A DNA stretch of 64,000 nucleotides from Hyphomonadaceae bacterium (GCA_022844475.1 JALHLR010000016.1:1-64000), one strand, 5' to 3'; positions 49,006 through 59,941 are shown, numbered from the stretch's first letter. Notes: generated by a model not told the origin, from the sequence alone. Numbers and translations: made by a program.

Positions 49006-49716
49006 ATGCCCGAGAAGCTGCTGCACAACCTCCGCCGCCTCGCCCTGTCGGAAATCGGCGCCGTGATCGCAATCGGCGTTGCAGCTCTTGGGGCCCTCGC
49101 CTTCATGATGATTGCCGACGAGGCGCTGGAGGGCGACACGCATGCCTTCGACCTGTCGATCCTGATGGCGCTGCGCGAGCCGGGAGACGCCGGCAACCCG
49201 ATCGGCCCGGACTGGCTGACGGACGTCATGACCGACCTGACGGCCCTTGGCGGGATCGCCGTGCTGACGCTTCTGGTGGTCGGTGTCGTCTTCTACCTTT
49301 TGTCGGTCGGCAAGCGCGGCACGGCCCTGCTGGTCGGCGGCGCCGTCGGCAGCGGCGCAATTGTCTCCGCCCTCCTCAAGCTCGGCTTCGACCGCCCGCG
49401 CCCCGACCTCGTGGCCCACCTCTCGCACGCCTACAGCTCAAGCTTTCCAAGCGGGCACGCCATGCTCTCGGCCGTCACCTACCTGACGCTCGGCGTGCTG
49501 CTCGCCCGCGCGCACGAACGCAGGCGGACGAAGATCATCGTGATGACTTACGGCGTCACGCTCACCGTGCTGATCGGCCTGAGCCGGATCTATCTCGGTG
49601 TGCACTGGCCCACCGACGTCATGGCCGGCTGGGCGCTCGGCGCCGCATGGGCTGCGCTCTGGTGGCTTGTCGCCTGGCTGCTCCAGCGCCGCGGCAAGAT
49701 CGAACAGCCGGCCTGA
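49006..49716 (+). CDS. PAP2-family phosphatase
   Basis: KLGFDRPRPDL, YSSSFPSGHAMLSAV, RIYLGVHWPTDVMAG phosphatase motifs. Confidence 0.93.
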   Translation: MPEKLLHNLRRLALSEIGAVIAIGVAALGALAFMMIADEALEGDTHAFDLSILMALREPGDAGNPIGPDWLTDVMTDLTALGGIAVLTLLVVGVVFYLLSVGKRGTALLVGGAVGSGAIVSALLKLGFDRPRPDLVAHLSHAYSSSFPSGHAMLSAVTYLTLGVLLARAHERRRTKIIVMTYGVTLTVLIGLSRIYLGVHWPTDVMAGWALGAAWAALWWLVAWLLQRRGKIEQPA

Positions 49717-49748
49717 CGACGGATCCTGACGACGGATCCTGACGACGG
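49713..49748. repeat. Short tandem repeat, 13-bp unit CTGACGACGGATC
   Basis: Two exact copies (49713-49725, 49726-49738) plus a partial third, spanning the PAP2 stop codon. Confidence 0.8.
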
Positions 49749-50882
49749 CTACTGCCTGCCCTTCGCGGGCTTGGCCCTGGCCGCTGCCTCCCGCGCCTCA
49801 AGCACACGCGCGCCTTCGAGAATGCCGTACAGCGCGTAGTTGCCTTCATGGCAGGCATACTCGTACATCTTGCCATTGAGCGCGGCGAACTCGTACTCGC
49901 CGCCCCACGGCGCATCCCACAGCGTCGGGTCCTCGATCGTGAAGCCGTAATAGAGCCGGTCGTCGGCCACGCGGCGGAAGCGCTCGGTGACTTTCAGGTC
50001 CTTCCACGATCCCATGAATTGCTGGCTCTGTGGAATGTGCGTGGTCTCCACCACCAGCGTGTCGCCCTCCCACCAGCCGATCGAATCCCCGAAATAGGGA
50101 CGCACGTCGTCGGTGCGGTGTTTCGAATTCAGCCGCACGATGCGAGCGTCATGCACCATCTCGGTCGCGATCACGACATGGTCCGGCGACTGCACGATCT
50201 GGTAGCTGTTGTTGTAGAACCCGTTGGCAAACATCGGCGGCCCGGCATTGCGCCCGAACGAGATGATGCAGCGCTCAGTCGCGCGCGATTCCGGATTGTC
50301 GAACGACTGCCCGCGCGGCGGCGTTGGCCCCAGCAGCTTCACGAAAGCCGGCGGCTCTGGCGCCGGAGCAGTCGTTGCGCCGGCCTTGCGCGGCGGCGCC
50401 GTTCCGGTCGGCGTCGTGATGATCGAGGAACGCGGCTGGCCGTTGACCCGCATCACATGGTTGCCGGGATCGATCCAGAACCGGTTGTACCCGCCGGTCG
50501 CCCCGCCGCCAGCGAGATACTCCGGCTTGATGTCTTTCGGGATGACGTATTCGGCCGGCGCATCCGCCGCGGTCGGCTCATTGCCTTCCTCGATTTCCTC
50601 GATCATCTCCTGTTCGATCCTGGCGACCTCTTCCTCTGTATAGACGAGGCTCTTCACACCGGCGGGACGCGTCATCTTTGTCAGCGTCGTGTTGTGCCAG
50701 AAGCCCTGCAGGTCGGGCTGCCCGATCTTCAGTTTCGGCGCCGCGTAGGGCGGGTAAGGCTTGGTCGGATCGTATTTCGGCGCGGCCTGCGCGGTCGGCG
50801 TCTGCGCCTGCGCGGCCGGGGCGCCGATGGCAAGCGCGATCGAAAGGGAAACGGCGATGGTGGCGAGCAGAGCGTGGCGCAA
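49749..50882 (-). CDS. Secreted protein of unknown function
   Basis: Likely TTG start at 50882 after AGGAG, signal peptide RHALLATIAVSLSIALAIGAPAAQAQ; PDLQGFWHNTTLT, ERCIISFGRNAGPPM. Confidence 0.75.
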   Translation of the reverse strand: MRHALLATIAVSLSIALAIGAPAAQAQTPTAQAAPKYDPTKPYPPYAAPKLKIGQPDLQGFWHNTTLTKMTRPAGVKSLVYTEEEVARIEQEMIEEIEEGNEPTAADAPAEYVIPKDIKPEYLAGGGATGGYNRFWIDPGNHVMRVNGQPRSSIITTPTGTAPPRKAGATTAPAPEPPAFVKLLGPTPPRGQSFDNPESRATERCIISFGRNAGPPMFANGFYNNSYQIVQSPDHVVIATEMVHDARIVRLNSKHRTDDVRPYFGDSIGWWEGDTLVVETTHIPQSQQFMGSWKDLKVTERFRRVADDRLYYGFTIEDPTLWDAPWGGEYEFAALNGKMYEYACHEGNYALYGILEGARVLEAREAAARAKPAKGRQ

Positions 50883-51110
50883 GTCAATTCTCCTGCAGCA
50901 TGGGACGCGTCTAACTGCCCGAAGCGTAAAGGCCCGTCTCCGGGCCTGCAATGCGCGGCACATGTGCGCTGCGCGCCCGGTCAGCGCGAAGCCCGCTTCA
51001 ACGCTAGGTCAAGCTGTCGTCACGTCTGGGTGATTTCTGGGGCCTCGCGGCTTGCCGCAGCGCTGGCTGCGCCGCTTGCTCCTCACCACGCCTCTCGCTA
51101 GCAGTCGCGC

Positions 51111-52259
51111 ATGACCACCCCGGAAGCATCGCTCAAGGACAGCGCCCGCGCGCTCGGCTTCGACGTCGCCCGCATCGCCCGCGCCGATACTGCATGGGAG
51201 GCTGGCGATCGCCTCGCTGACTTCGTGGCTCAGGGCTTCCACGGCGAGATGGGCTGGATGGCGGAAACCTTGCTGCGCCGCCAGCACCCGACGGCCATGT
51301 GGCCTGACGCAAGATCAGCGCTCGTCGTCGGCCTCAATTACGGCCCGAAGATCGACCCGCTCGAACCGCTCACCCGGCGCGAGCACGCTACCATCTCCGT
51401 CTACGCCCAGAACGCCGACTATCACGACCTGATGAAACGCAAGCTCCGCCAGCTCGCCTCCAGCTTTGCCACGTCCACCGGCCACGACGTGAAGATCTTC
51501 GTCGACACCGCGCCGCTGATGGAGAAACCCCTCGCGCACAGGGCAGGTGTCGGCTGGCAGGGCAAGCACACCAACCTTGTAAGCCGCGAGCATGGCTCAT
51601 GGCTCTTTCTTGGCGTCATGCTGACGAGCGCGGACCTTGCGCCCGATGATCCTGCATCGGACTCATGCGGAACGTGCCAGGCCTGTCTCGACATCTGCCC
51701 GACCAGGGCCTTCCCCGTGCCCTACCAGCTCGATGCGCGCCGCTGCATTTCCTATCTCACCATCGAAACGAAAGGCCCGATCCCTCGCGAATTCCGCCGC
51801 GCCATCGGCAACCGCATCTATGGCTGTGACGACTGTCTCGCCGTCTGCCCCTGGAACAAGTTCGCCCACGCCGCCTCGGAGGCTGCGTTTCATCCGCGTG
51901 CGGAACTGACCGCGCCGCTTCTGTCCGATCTTGCGGGGCTTGATGACGCAGGCTTCCGCGAGGTCTTTGCCGGTTCACCGATAAAGCGCATTGGCCGCGA
52001 CCGTTTTATCCGGAACGTCATGATCGCGATCGGGAATTCCGGTCAAAATAACGGGCAGACGCGACTCGTGGACTTGTGTATCCAGATGCTCGACGATGCA
52101 TCGCCCCTGGTTCGCGGCGCATCGGTGTGGGCGCTGGGTCAGCTGTCTCAGACTGCGAGCGACGAACAATGCAAGCTGCGACGGGCGCACGAGCCCGATC
52201 CCGCAGTGTGTGAGGAGTGGGATGCTGGACGAGAAGCCAGACCAGCCGCCGGGTTCTGA
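51111..52259 (+). CDS. queG: Epoxyqueuosine reductase
   Basis: DSCGTCQACLDICPTRAFPVPYQLDARRCISYLTIE and CDDCLAVCPWNKFA ferredoxin motifs. Confidence 0.95.
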   Translation: MTTPEASLKDSARALGFDVARIARADTAWEAGDRLADFVAQGFHGEMGWMAETLLRRQHPTAMWPDARSALVVGLNYGPKIDPLEPLTRREHATISVYAQNADYHDLMKRKLRQLASSFATSTGHDVKIFVDTAPLMEKPLAHRAGVGWQGKHTNLVSREHGSWLFLGVMLTSADLAPDDPASDSCGTCQACLDICPTRAFPVPYQLDARRCISYLTIETKGPIPREFRRAIGNRIYGCDDCLAVCPWNKFAHAASEAAFHPRAELTAPLLSDLAGLDDAGFREVFAGSPIKRIGRDRFIRNVMIAIGNSGQNNGQTRLVDLCIQMLDDASPLVRGASVWALGQLSQTASDEQCKLRRAHEPDPAVCEEWDAGREARPAAGF

Positions 52260-53082
52260 TGGGGCCCGCCGGCCGAAATCGGACAGCAATCCCGAACCGG
52301 TCCGTCCTGCGGGCGAAGCCGGCGGCATGCTCAGCCGGTTTCGCGGAGCGATCGTCCCGCAGGGCGAACGCTACTCCTACGACAAGCCGCTCTGGCGCCG
52401 CATTCTCGTCGGCTTCTTCCTCTGGACAGGCATCCTCGGGTTCGGCTTCGTGGGCCTCAGCCTGCTCGCCGTCTTCGCCATCGGCTGGACCGGCCCGCCG
52501 CCCACGCTGAACATGGCCGGTACAGCCATGAAGGGCATCGAGGTCCGTTCCACCTGGGTCGACCTCAAGGATATCTCGCCCCATCTCGTTCGCGCCGTGA
52601 TCGCATCCGAAGACCAGAATTTCTGCACCCATGACGGCTTCGACCTCAAGGAAATCCAGAAGGCGATGCAGGCAGCGGAGAATGGCGGCGACCTGCGCGG
52701 CGCTTCCACCATCTCGCAGCAGACTGCCAAGAACGTCTTCCTCTGGAATGGCGGAGGCTGGTTCCGCAAAGGTCTCGAAGCCTGGTTCACCGTCAATGTG
52801 GAATGGATGTGGTCCAAGCCCCGCATCATGGAGACCTATCTCAACATCGCCGAGTGGGGCGACGGCATCTACGGCGCCGAACAGGCAGCTCAGGAGCGCT
52901 TTGACGTTTCAGCCAGGGACCTCACGCCAAGACAGGCGGCTGCCCTCGCCGCTGTCCTGCCCAGCCCCAACCGCTGGAAAGTCGATGGCCAGTACGCCTC
53001 CGGCCGCCGCAACACGCGCATCCAGTCGCTGATGGCCATGGTCAAGCGCGACAAGCTGGATGCCTGCGTCGTCGGACCTTAA
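52222..53082 (+). CDS. mtgA: Monofunctional peptidoglycan glycosyltransferase
   Basis: RAVIASEDQNFCTHDGFDLKEIQKAM, GASTISQQTAKNVFLW, KPRIMETYLNIAEWGDGIYGAEQAA. Confidence 0.94.
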   Translation: MLDEKPDQPPGSDGARRPKSDSNPEPVRPAGEAGGMLSRFRGAIVPQGERYSYDKPLWRRILVGFFLWTGILGFGFVGLSLLAVFAIGWTGPPPTLNMAGTAMKGIEVRSTWVDLKDISPHLVRAVIASEDQNFCTHDGFDLKEIQKAMQAAENGGDLRGASTISQQTAKNVFLWNGGGWFRKGLEAWFTVNVEWMWSKPRIMETYLNIAEWGDGIYGAEQAAQERFDVSARDLTPRQAAALAAVLPSPNRWKVDGQYASGRRNTRIQSLMAMVKRDKLDACVVGP

Positions 53083-53127
53083 CCGCACGCGCGCGGCAGA
53101 CACCTCTGCAAGGGCGGGGCTTTCCTC

Positions 53128-53154
53128 CCTCGCCTGCAATGAAGGTGGGCGAGG
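53128..53154. terminator. Terminator-like inverted repeat between convergent genes
   Basis: CCTCGCC (53128-53134) and GGCGAGG (53148-53154). Confidence 0.3.
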
Positions 53155-53169
53155 TGGATCGCGCGTTCC

Positions 53170-53301
53170 CTACACGCGGGACGGTGGGGGCCCATCGGCA
53201 GCCCGCAGGCGTTTCAGAACTTCGTGGGCATGGGAAACGCGCCCGTCGAAGCACGCGTCGCAAATTTCGCCCCCGGCCGACGGCCAGGATCGCAGCCTCA
53301 T
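53170..53301 (-). CDS. Candidate 43-aa small protein translationally coupled to mutM
   Basis: [46 protein letters not shown] overlaps mutM TGA in an ATGA arrangement. Confidence 0.5.
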   Translation of the reverse strand: MRLRSWPSAGGEICDACFDGRVSHAHEVLKRLRAADGPPPSRV

Positions 53302-54146
53302 GTCCGCTGACAAGCCGCGCAGTAGAACGTCGATCGCCCCGACTGCACCATCCGCTTCACCGGCTTCTCGCACACGACACACGCATCCCCCTCACGGTCA
53401 TAGACCTGGAAGGCGTGCTGGAAGTATCCGAGCTCGCCACTGGCCGTCTTGAAGTCCGAAATCGTCGAGCCGCCGGCGACGATCGCCTCCTCGATCACTT
53501 TGCGCACTTCCACCGCCAGCCGCTCCAGCCGGTCCTTCCTCAAGGACCCCGCCAGCTTCTTCGGCGAAATGCCAGACCTGAACAGCGCCTCGCATACATA
53601 GATATTGCCCAGACCCGCCACGACATTCTGGTCGAGCAGCGCCGACTTCACCGGCGTCTTCTTGGCCCTGAAAGCCTCCGCCAGATACGCGCCCGAGAAT
53701 TCATTCGAGATCGGCTCCGGCCCCATGCCCGCGAACGGAGGATAGTTCTCCAGATCATCCAGCGCCCACAGATCCATGAAACCGAATCGCCGCGCATCGT
53801 TGAACACCACGCGCCCGCCGCCCTGCATGCCGAACACGACATGGTCGTGCTTTTCATCCTCGCCGGCCTGATGGTGGAATTTCCCTGGCGTCGACCCGGA
53901 GACCGTGAATCGCCCTGTCATGCCCAGGTGCATGATCAGCGCCTCGCCATTGGAGAGCTCACCCACGAGGTATTTCGCCCGCCGCCCCAGACGCGTCATC
54001 CGGGCGCCTTCAATGCGCTGGTTAAAGTTCTCCGGAAACGGGAAACGCAGGTCCGGCCGGCGCGTCTCCACCCGGATTATGCGTTTACCTTCCATCGCCG
54101 GGCCAAGCCCGCGACGAACAGTCTCGACTTCAGGCAATTCTGGCAT
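53298..54146 (-). CDS. mutM: Formamidopyrimidine-DNA glycosylase
   Basis: [15 protein letters not shown]-terminus; zinc finger [24 protein letters not shown]. Confidence 0.97.
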   Translation of the reverse strand: MPELPEVETVRRGLGPAMEGKRIIRVETRRPDLRFPFPENFNQRIEGARMTRLGRRAKYLVGELSNGEALIMHLGMTGRFTVSGSTPGKFHHQAGEDEKHDHVVFGMQGGGRVVFNDARRFGFMDLWALDDLENYPPFAGMGPEPISNEFSGAYLAEAFRAKKTPVKSALLDQNVVAGLGNIYVCEALFRSGISPKKLAGSLRKDRLERLAVEVRKVIEEAIVAGGSTISDFKTASGELGYFQHAFQVYDREGDACVVCEKPVKRMVQSGRSTFYCAACQRT

Positions 54147-54191
54147 CGCGTGCATATAGCCCCGGGCAAGCCGTTCGCCTATGTTCGCAGG

Positions 54192-54950
54192 ATGGACGAG
54201 GACAAGGTTTCCTTCGGATTCGAGGATGTCAGCCGGGATGAAAAATCCCGCCGTGTCAAAGGTGTCTTCGCGTCCGTCGCCGGCAGATACGACCTGATGA
54301 ACGACCTGATGTCAGCTGGCATCCACAGGATCTGGAAAGCCAACATGATCGCGTGGCTGAACCCCCAGCCCGGCGAGAGGCTGATCGATGTGGCCGGCGG
54401 AACAGGCGATGTCGCCCGCGCCTTCCAGAAACGCGCCAACGATGTCGCACGTCGCCGCAATGTGACGGCCGAAACGATGACCTTCGTTTCCGACATCAAC
54501 GAGGCCATGCTGGTGGCCGGCATCAAGCCGGACGACCACAACATGCCGCGCCTCGCCTGCGACGCCGCAGCTCTTCCCTTCCCGGATTGCTGCGCCGACG
54601 CCGTGACGATTTCCTTCGGCATCCGCAACGTGGTCGAGATCGACAGGGCGCTGTCGGAGTTCCGCCGCGTGCTGAAGCCGGGCGGACGCTTCGCCTGCCT
54701 CGAATTCTCGCACATGACGCACCGCGTCCTGCAGGAGGCCTATGACCAGTATTCGTTCAGCGTGATCCCCGCCCTTGGCGGCCTCGTGACGGGCGACAAG
54801 GACAGCTACAAGTATCTGGTCGAATCGATCCGTCGCTTCCCGAACCAGGACGACTTTGCGGCGCGCATCCGCGCCGCCGGCTTCGGCGAGGTCAATTACT
54901 GGAACTATTCCGGCGGCATCGCCGCCCTCCACACCGGATGGGCGGTGTAG
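54192..54950 (+). CDS. ubiE: Ubiquinone/menaquinone methyltransferase
   Basis: [50 protein letters not shown]; start refined to 54192. Confidence 0.96.
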   Translation: MDEDKVSFGFEDVSRDEKSRRVKGVFASVAGRYDLMNDLMSAGIHRIWKANMIAWLNPQPGERLIDVAGGTGDVARAFQKRANDVARRRNVTAETMTFVSDINEAMLVAGIKPDDHNMPRLACDAAALPFPDCCADAVTISFGIRNVVEIDRALSEFRRVLKPGGRFACLEFSHMTHRVLQEAYDQYSFSVIPALGGLVTGDKDSYKYLVESIRRFPNQDDFAARIRAAGFGEVNYWNYSGGIAALHTGWAV

Positions 54951-54951
54951 G

Positions 54952-56493
54952 ATGTTCACTGCCCTCAGCGACTATCTGCGCCTCGCCCGCGCCGGCGCGG
55001 TCATGGTCCGCAACGATGTCATCATCCCTGCCGCCTACCGCTCGCGGATTCCGTTTGCCGCGAAGGCCGCAGGCGCCGTCCTCCGCATCCTTCCCGGCGG
55101 CGGCGGTCGCGGTCGTCCCGGTGAACGCTTCGCCCGCGCGCTGGAAAAACTCGGACCCGCCTGGATCAAGCTCGGCCAGTTCATGGCCACCCGCCCTGAC
55201 GTGATCGGCGTCGAAGCGGCAGGCGATCTCTCACGCCTCAAGGACCAGATCCCGCCCTTCCCGAAGTCGCAGGCCCTGAAAACACTGCGCTCCGAATTCG
55301 GCGCCGAGACCGACCGCCTGTTTCCGGATCTCGGCAATCCCATCGCCGCCGCCTCGGTCGCGCAGGTCCACCGCATCGAAACGCCCAAGGGGCCTCGCGC
55401 AGTAAAGATCCTGCGCCCGAATATCGAGCGCACGATGGAACTCGAACTCCGGGCGATGAAGCGCATTGCCTATTCCGCGCAGAAGCACGGCAATGCGGAA
55501 GTCCAGCGCATGGAGCCGGCCGCCTTCATCGACACGATGGCGACCTCGCTCACCCGGGAGATGGACCTGCGTTTCGAAGCCGGCGCCGCTTCCGAGTTCG
55601 CCGAGATCGCCGCCATCGACGGCTATGTCCACGCCCCTCAGGTCGACTGGGAGCGCACCAGCCAGCGCGTCCTTACCACCGAATGGATCGAGGGCCGTTC
55701 ACTCACCAATCCGGGTCCGCTGTCGGCCGACCAGCGCATCGATCTGGCCAATCGCATCACGCGCGGCTTTCTTGCCTGCGCCCTTGATCACGGCTTCTTC
55801 CATGCCGACCTGCATGAAGGGAACATGATCCTTGCGCCTGACGGCCGGCTTGTGCTGGTCGACTTCGGCATCGTGGGCCGCATCGGCCCCAACGAGCGCC
55901 TGTTTCTCGCTCAGATCATCAAGGGCTTTCTCGAGCGCGACTACAAGCAGGTCGCCCGCGTCCACTTCGAGGCCGGCTACGTGCCTGCCTCGCACTCGAT
56001 GGATGAGTTCGCCCAGGCGCTCCGCTCGGTCGGCGAGCCGATCTTCGGCAAGGACGCATCCAACCTGTCGATGGCCCGCGTGCTCCTGCAGCTGTTCGAC
56101 ATCACCCGCCAGTTCGGCATGCACCTTCGCCCCGAACTGATCCTGCTCCAGAAGACGATGGTTCAGGTCGAAGGCGTCGCCCGCACGATCGACCCTGCCC
56201 ACAATATCTGGCAAGCCGCCCAACCCATCGTCGAACGCTGGAGCCGCCGCGAATTCGGCGCCGAGGGCCTGCGCAACCTCGCCATCGACGCTGCCCGCGA
56301 AGCGTTCGCCCGCCTCCGCCGCCTGCCCGAAACCCTCGCAAAGCTCGACGAAGCCCTGAACCGCGCCGCCTCGCCCCCGTCTGCTCCCCTCGTGGTCAAG
56401 CAGACCACCGGCTGGGCCTGGCTGCTCACGGGCGCCGCGATCTCCGCAGTTTCAGCTGCAGGTTTGTGGTTCCTGCTGATTTACCGACCGTAA
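54952..56493 (+). CDS. ubiB: UbiB-family atypical kinase
   Basis: ERFARALEKLGPAWIKLGQFMATRPD, AAASVAQVHRI, FFHADLHEGNMIL, two C-terminal hydrophobic segments. Confidence 0.96.
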   Translation: MFTALSDYLRLARAGAVMVRNDVIIPAAYRSRIPFAAKAAGAVLRILPGGGGRGRPGERFARALEKLGPAWIKLGQFMATRPDVIGVEAAGDLSRLKDQIPPFPKSQALKTLRSEFGAETDRLFPDLGNPIAAASVAQVHRIETPKGPRAVKILRPNIERTMELELRAMKRIAYSAQKHGNAEVQRMEPAAFIDTMATSLTREMDLRFEAGAASEFAEIAAIDGYVHAPQVDWERTSQRVLTTEWIEGRSLTNPGPLSADQRIDLANRITRGFLACALDHGFFHADLHEGNMILAPDGRLVLVDFGIVGRIGPNERLFLAQIIKGFLERDYKQVARVHFEAGYVPASHSMDEFAQALRSVGEPIFGKDASNLSMARVLLQLFDITRQFGMHLRPELILLQKTMVQVEGVARTIDPAHNIWQAAQPIVERWSRREFGAEGLRNLAIDAAREAFARLRRLPETLAKLDEALNRAASPPSAPLVVKQTTGWAWLLTGAAISAVSAAGLWFLLIYRP

Positions 56494-56516
56494 GCTCTCT
56501 GCCCCCCCAAACGCAA

Positions 56517-56579
56517 ACGGCGCGACCTGTAAAGGTCGCGCCGTCGCATCCTGTCGGAGGATGTCTACCCGTCGGGTAG
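56517..56579. terminator. Three consecutive hairpins between convergent genes
   Basis: ACGGCGCGACC/GGTCGCGCCGT (56517-56544), CATCCT/AGGATG (56547-56563), CTACCC/GGGTAG (56565-56579). Confidence 0.65.
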
Positions 56580-56582
56580 CTC

Positions 56583-56906
56583 CTACTTCTTCTTGCGCGC
56601 CACTTTCTTGGCGGGCTTCACGGCGGCGGCGGCCATCTTCATCTTCGGCGCCGGCTTCTTCGCTGCGGGTTTCTTCGCGACGGCCTTCTTCGCCGAGGCC
56701 TTAACAACCGGCTTCTTCTTGGCGACCGGCTTTTTCGCCGCCGGCTTCTTCGGCATCGGGATCACGTTCGACACCGGAGCAAGTGCAACCGGAGCCGGCA
56801 TCGGCGCGGACGGCATCGGCGCCGGCATCGCGATCACTTTCGCGACGGGCTTGGCGGCGGCCTTGACGGCGGGCTTCTTCGTGACGGTCTTTTTCGAGGT
56901 AGGCAT
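56583..56906 (-). CDS. Histone H1-like Lys/Ala/Pro-rich protein
   Basis: MPTSKKTVTKKPAVKAAAKPVAK...KKPAAKKPVAKKKPVVKASAKKAVAKKPAAKKPAP...ARKKK. Confidence 0.7.
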   Translation of the reverse strand: MPTSKKTVTKKPAVKAAAKPVAKVIAMPAPMPSAPMPAPVALAPVSNVIPMPKKPAAKKPVAKKKPVVKASAKKAVAKKPAAKKPAPKMKMAAAAVKPAKKVARKKK

Positions 56907-57079
56907 TCTGCTCTCCTGCTTCTCTGTTGGCGACGCTGCGCGCGGCAGTCATCGATCGATCTGATGACCGGCAACCTGCCCTGAGAAACTGAACGCGAAG
57001 TTTCCAGAATCGTCTTCGCGAGTCCCTGCGCAAACTTTTTTGCAGAAAACTTTTCGCGCGATGATCCGTGTGGGGACGA

Positions 57080-57460
57080 TCAGTCGTCGTCGCGATCGTC
57101 ATCGTCCCAGCGATCATCGTCGTCGCGGTCGTGGTCGAAGCGATCGCGGTCACGCCAAACGTAGAGATAGCGGGCCTCGCCGCGATCATCGCGACGGTAT
57201 TCGCGCCGCTCGTAGCGCGTGGAATCGCCGCGTCGGTCAACGCGCTCATCAATGCGCACATCACGCACGCCTTCCCGGGATCGCGACTGGTTGCTCGACG
57301 AATTCGAACTGGAATTGCTCGAATTGCGGTCCGAACTCGTATTCGTCGACGTGTTCGTGCTGGTATTGCTGCTTTGCGCATCGGCGGCGCCAACCCCGGC
57401 GAAGGTGAGCCCGGCGAGCATGCTGACGGCCGTCAGGATGGCCTTGGTCCCTGTTGGCAT
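57080..57460 (-). CDS. Secreted low-complexity Ser/Asn/Thr then Arg/Asp-rich protein
   Basis: MPTGTKAILTAVSMLAGLTFAGVGAADAQSSNTSTNTSTNTSSDRNSSNSSS... ending DRDDDDRWDDDDRDDD; start refined to 57460. Confidence 0.5.
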   Translation of the reverse strand: MPTGTKAILTAVSMLAGLTFAGVGAADAQSSNTSTNTSTNTSSDRNSSNSSSNSSSNQSRSREGVRDVRIDERVDRRGDSTRYERREYRRDDRGEARYLYVWRDRDRFDHDRDDDDRWDDDDRDDD

Positions 57461-57548
57461 TGGTGCTGTCCCTCCTGCTGATGAGGGAGGCTCACGCCCG
57501 GGCACTGAACCTGTCCTGAACAGTTCGTTGGTATTGGCGGCTACAAAG

Positions 57549-58214
57549 TCAGAACAGCTCGCCTTGCGCCTTCGGCATCGCAGCTTTCGACGACTTCGCT
57601 GGCGCCTGCTCCGCCAGCTCCCAATTGCCTTCATCGTCGAACGTGCGAAGCAGCGTCTTGACATCCCTCAGGGGCGCATCAGCTTCGCCGAGCCACACAG
57701 CCCAGTCCTTCTGGAGCAGGATCGCCGGCATGCGGTCAGTGATGCGGGCGATCAGCGGGTTCGGCGGCACGGTCACCATCACGAAGGTCGCCTCGGAGCC
57801 AGTGTCACCAGCCCACTCCTCCCAGATCACGGCAATGGCGACCGGCTTGCGATCCTTCGGGCGGATAACCCATTGCCTGGTCTTGCCGCTGGCAAGCTGC
57901 TCGCCCTCGTTGAACGTTTCGACCAGAACGAGCCCGCGACGTTCTGCAAAAGCCCCGGCAAAGGTCGGGCGCGTGTCGATCGTCTCTGCGCGGGCGTGCA
58001 TGTGATCGGGCTTGAACGACGGGTTCCCGGGCTTCGAGAACCCCCAGCGCATCGGCGCAAGCTCACGTCCGCCATCTTCGCCCAGCCGCATCACCCTGGC
58101 GATCCGCATCGGCGTCGAGACCGTCACGGGCTCGCCATCGGGAATGGCGGTCAGGGGCCGGGAGAAGGCGACGATCTCCGCCCAGCTGGCCATCTGGGTG
58201 AACTTCCCGCACAT
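57549..58214 (-). CDS. SOS response-associated peptidase (SRAP/YedK-HMCES family)
   Basis: MCGKFTQ (Cys2), PMRWGF, HARAETI, TFNEGE, VTVPPNPLIARITDRMPAIL. Confidence 0.88.
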   Translation of the reverse strand: MCGKFTQMASWAEIVAFSRPLTAIPDGEPVTVSTPMRIARVMRLGEDGGRELAPMRWGFSKPGNPSFKPDHMHARAETIDTRPTFAGAFAERRGLVLVETFNEGEQLASGKTRQWVIRPKDRKPVAIAVIWEEWAGDTGSEATFVMVTVPPNPLIARITDRMPAILLQKDWAVWLGEADAPLRDVKTLLRTFDDEGNWELAEQAPAKSSKAAMPKAQGELF

Positions 58215-58218
58215 CTGG

Positions 58219-59781
<1,563 letters not shown>

Positions 59782-59905
59782 GTTGCGTTCCGCTATCGTG
59801 GGTGGCCAGCCTAGAAGCCCAGCGCCGCCTCGCCAAGCGCGCTCGGCGGGGCCGGAACCAGTCCTTCGCCACAATGCGCGAGATTCTTGCGAACCTGCCT
59901 TGCTT

Positions 59906-59941
59906 GTCGCGCGACGCGAAATAAGGCTGTCGCATGCGACA
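59906..59941. promoter_or_regulatory. Two adjacent TGTCGC/GCGACA-type palindromes
   Basis: GTCGCGCGAC (59906-59915) and perfect 14-bp TGTCGCATGCGACA (59928-59941) spanning the AI-2E family gene start codon. Confidence 0.45.

Noticed and set aside
53139-54191. N-terminal extension of the ubiE ORF
   Set aside because: Lies antisense to mutM; ubiE starts naturally at 54192.
56600-56900. Repeated DNA motif in the Lys/Ala-rich gene considered as a CRISPR-like or satellite array
   Set aside because: Periodicity is explained by KKPAAK-type codon repeats; no equal-length spacers.
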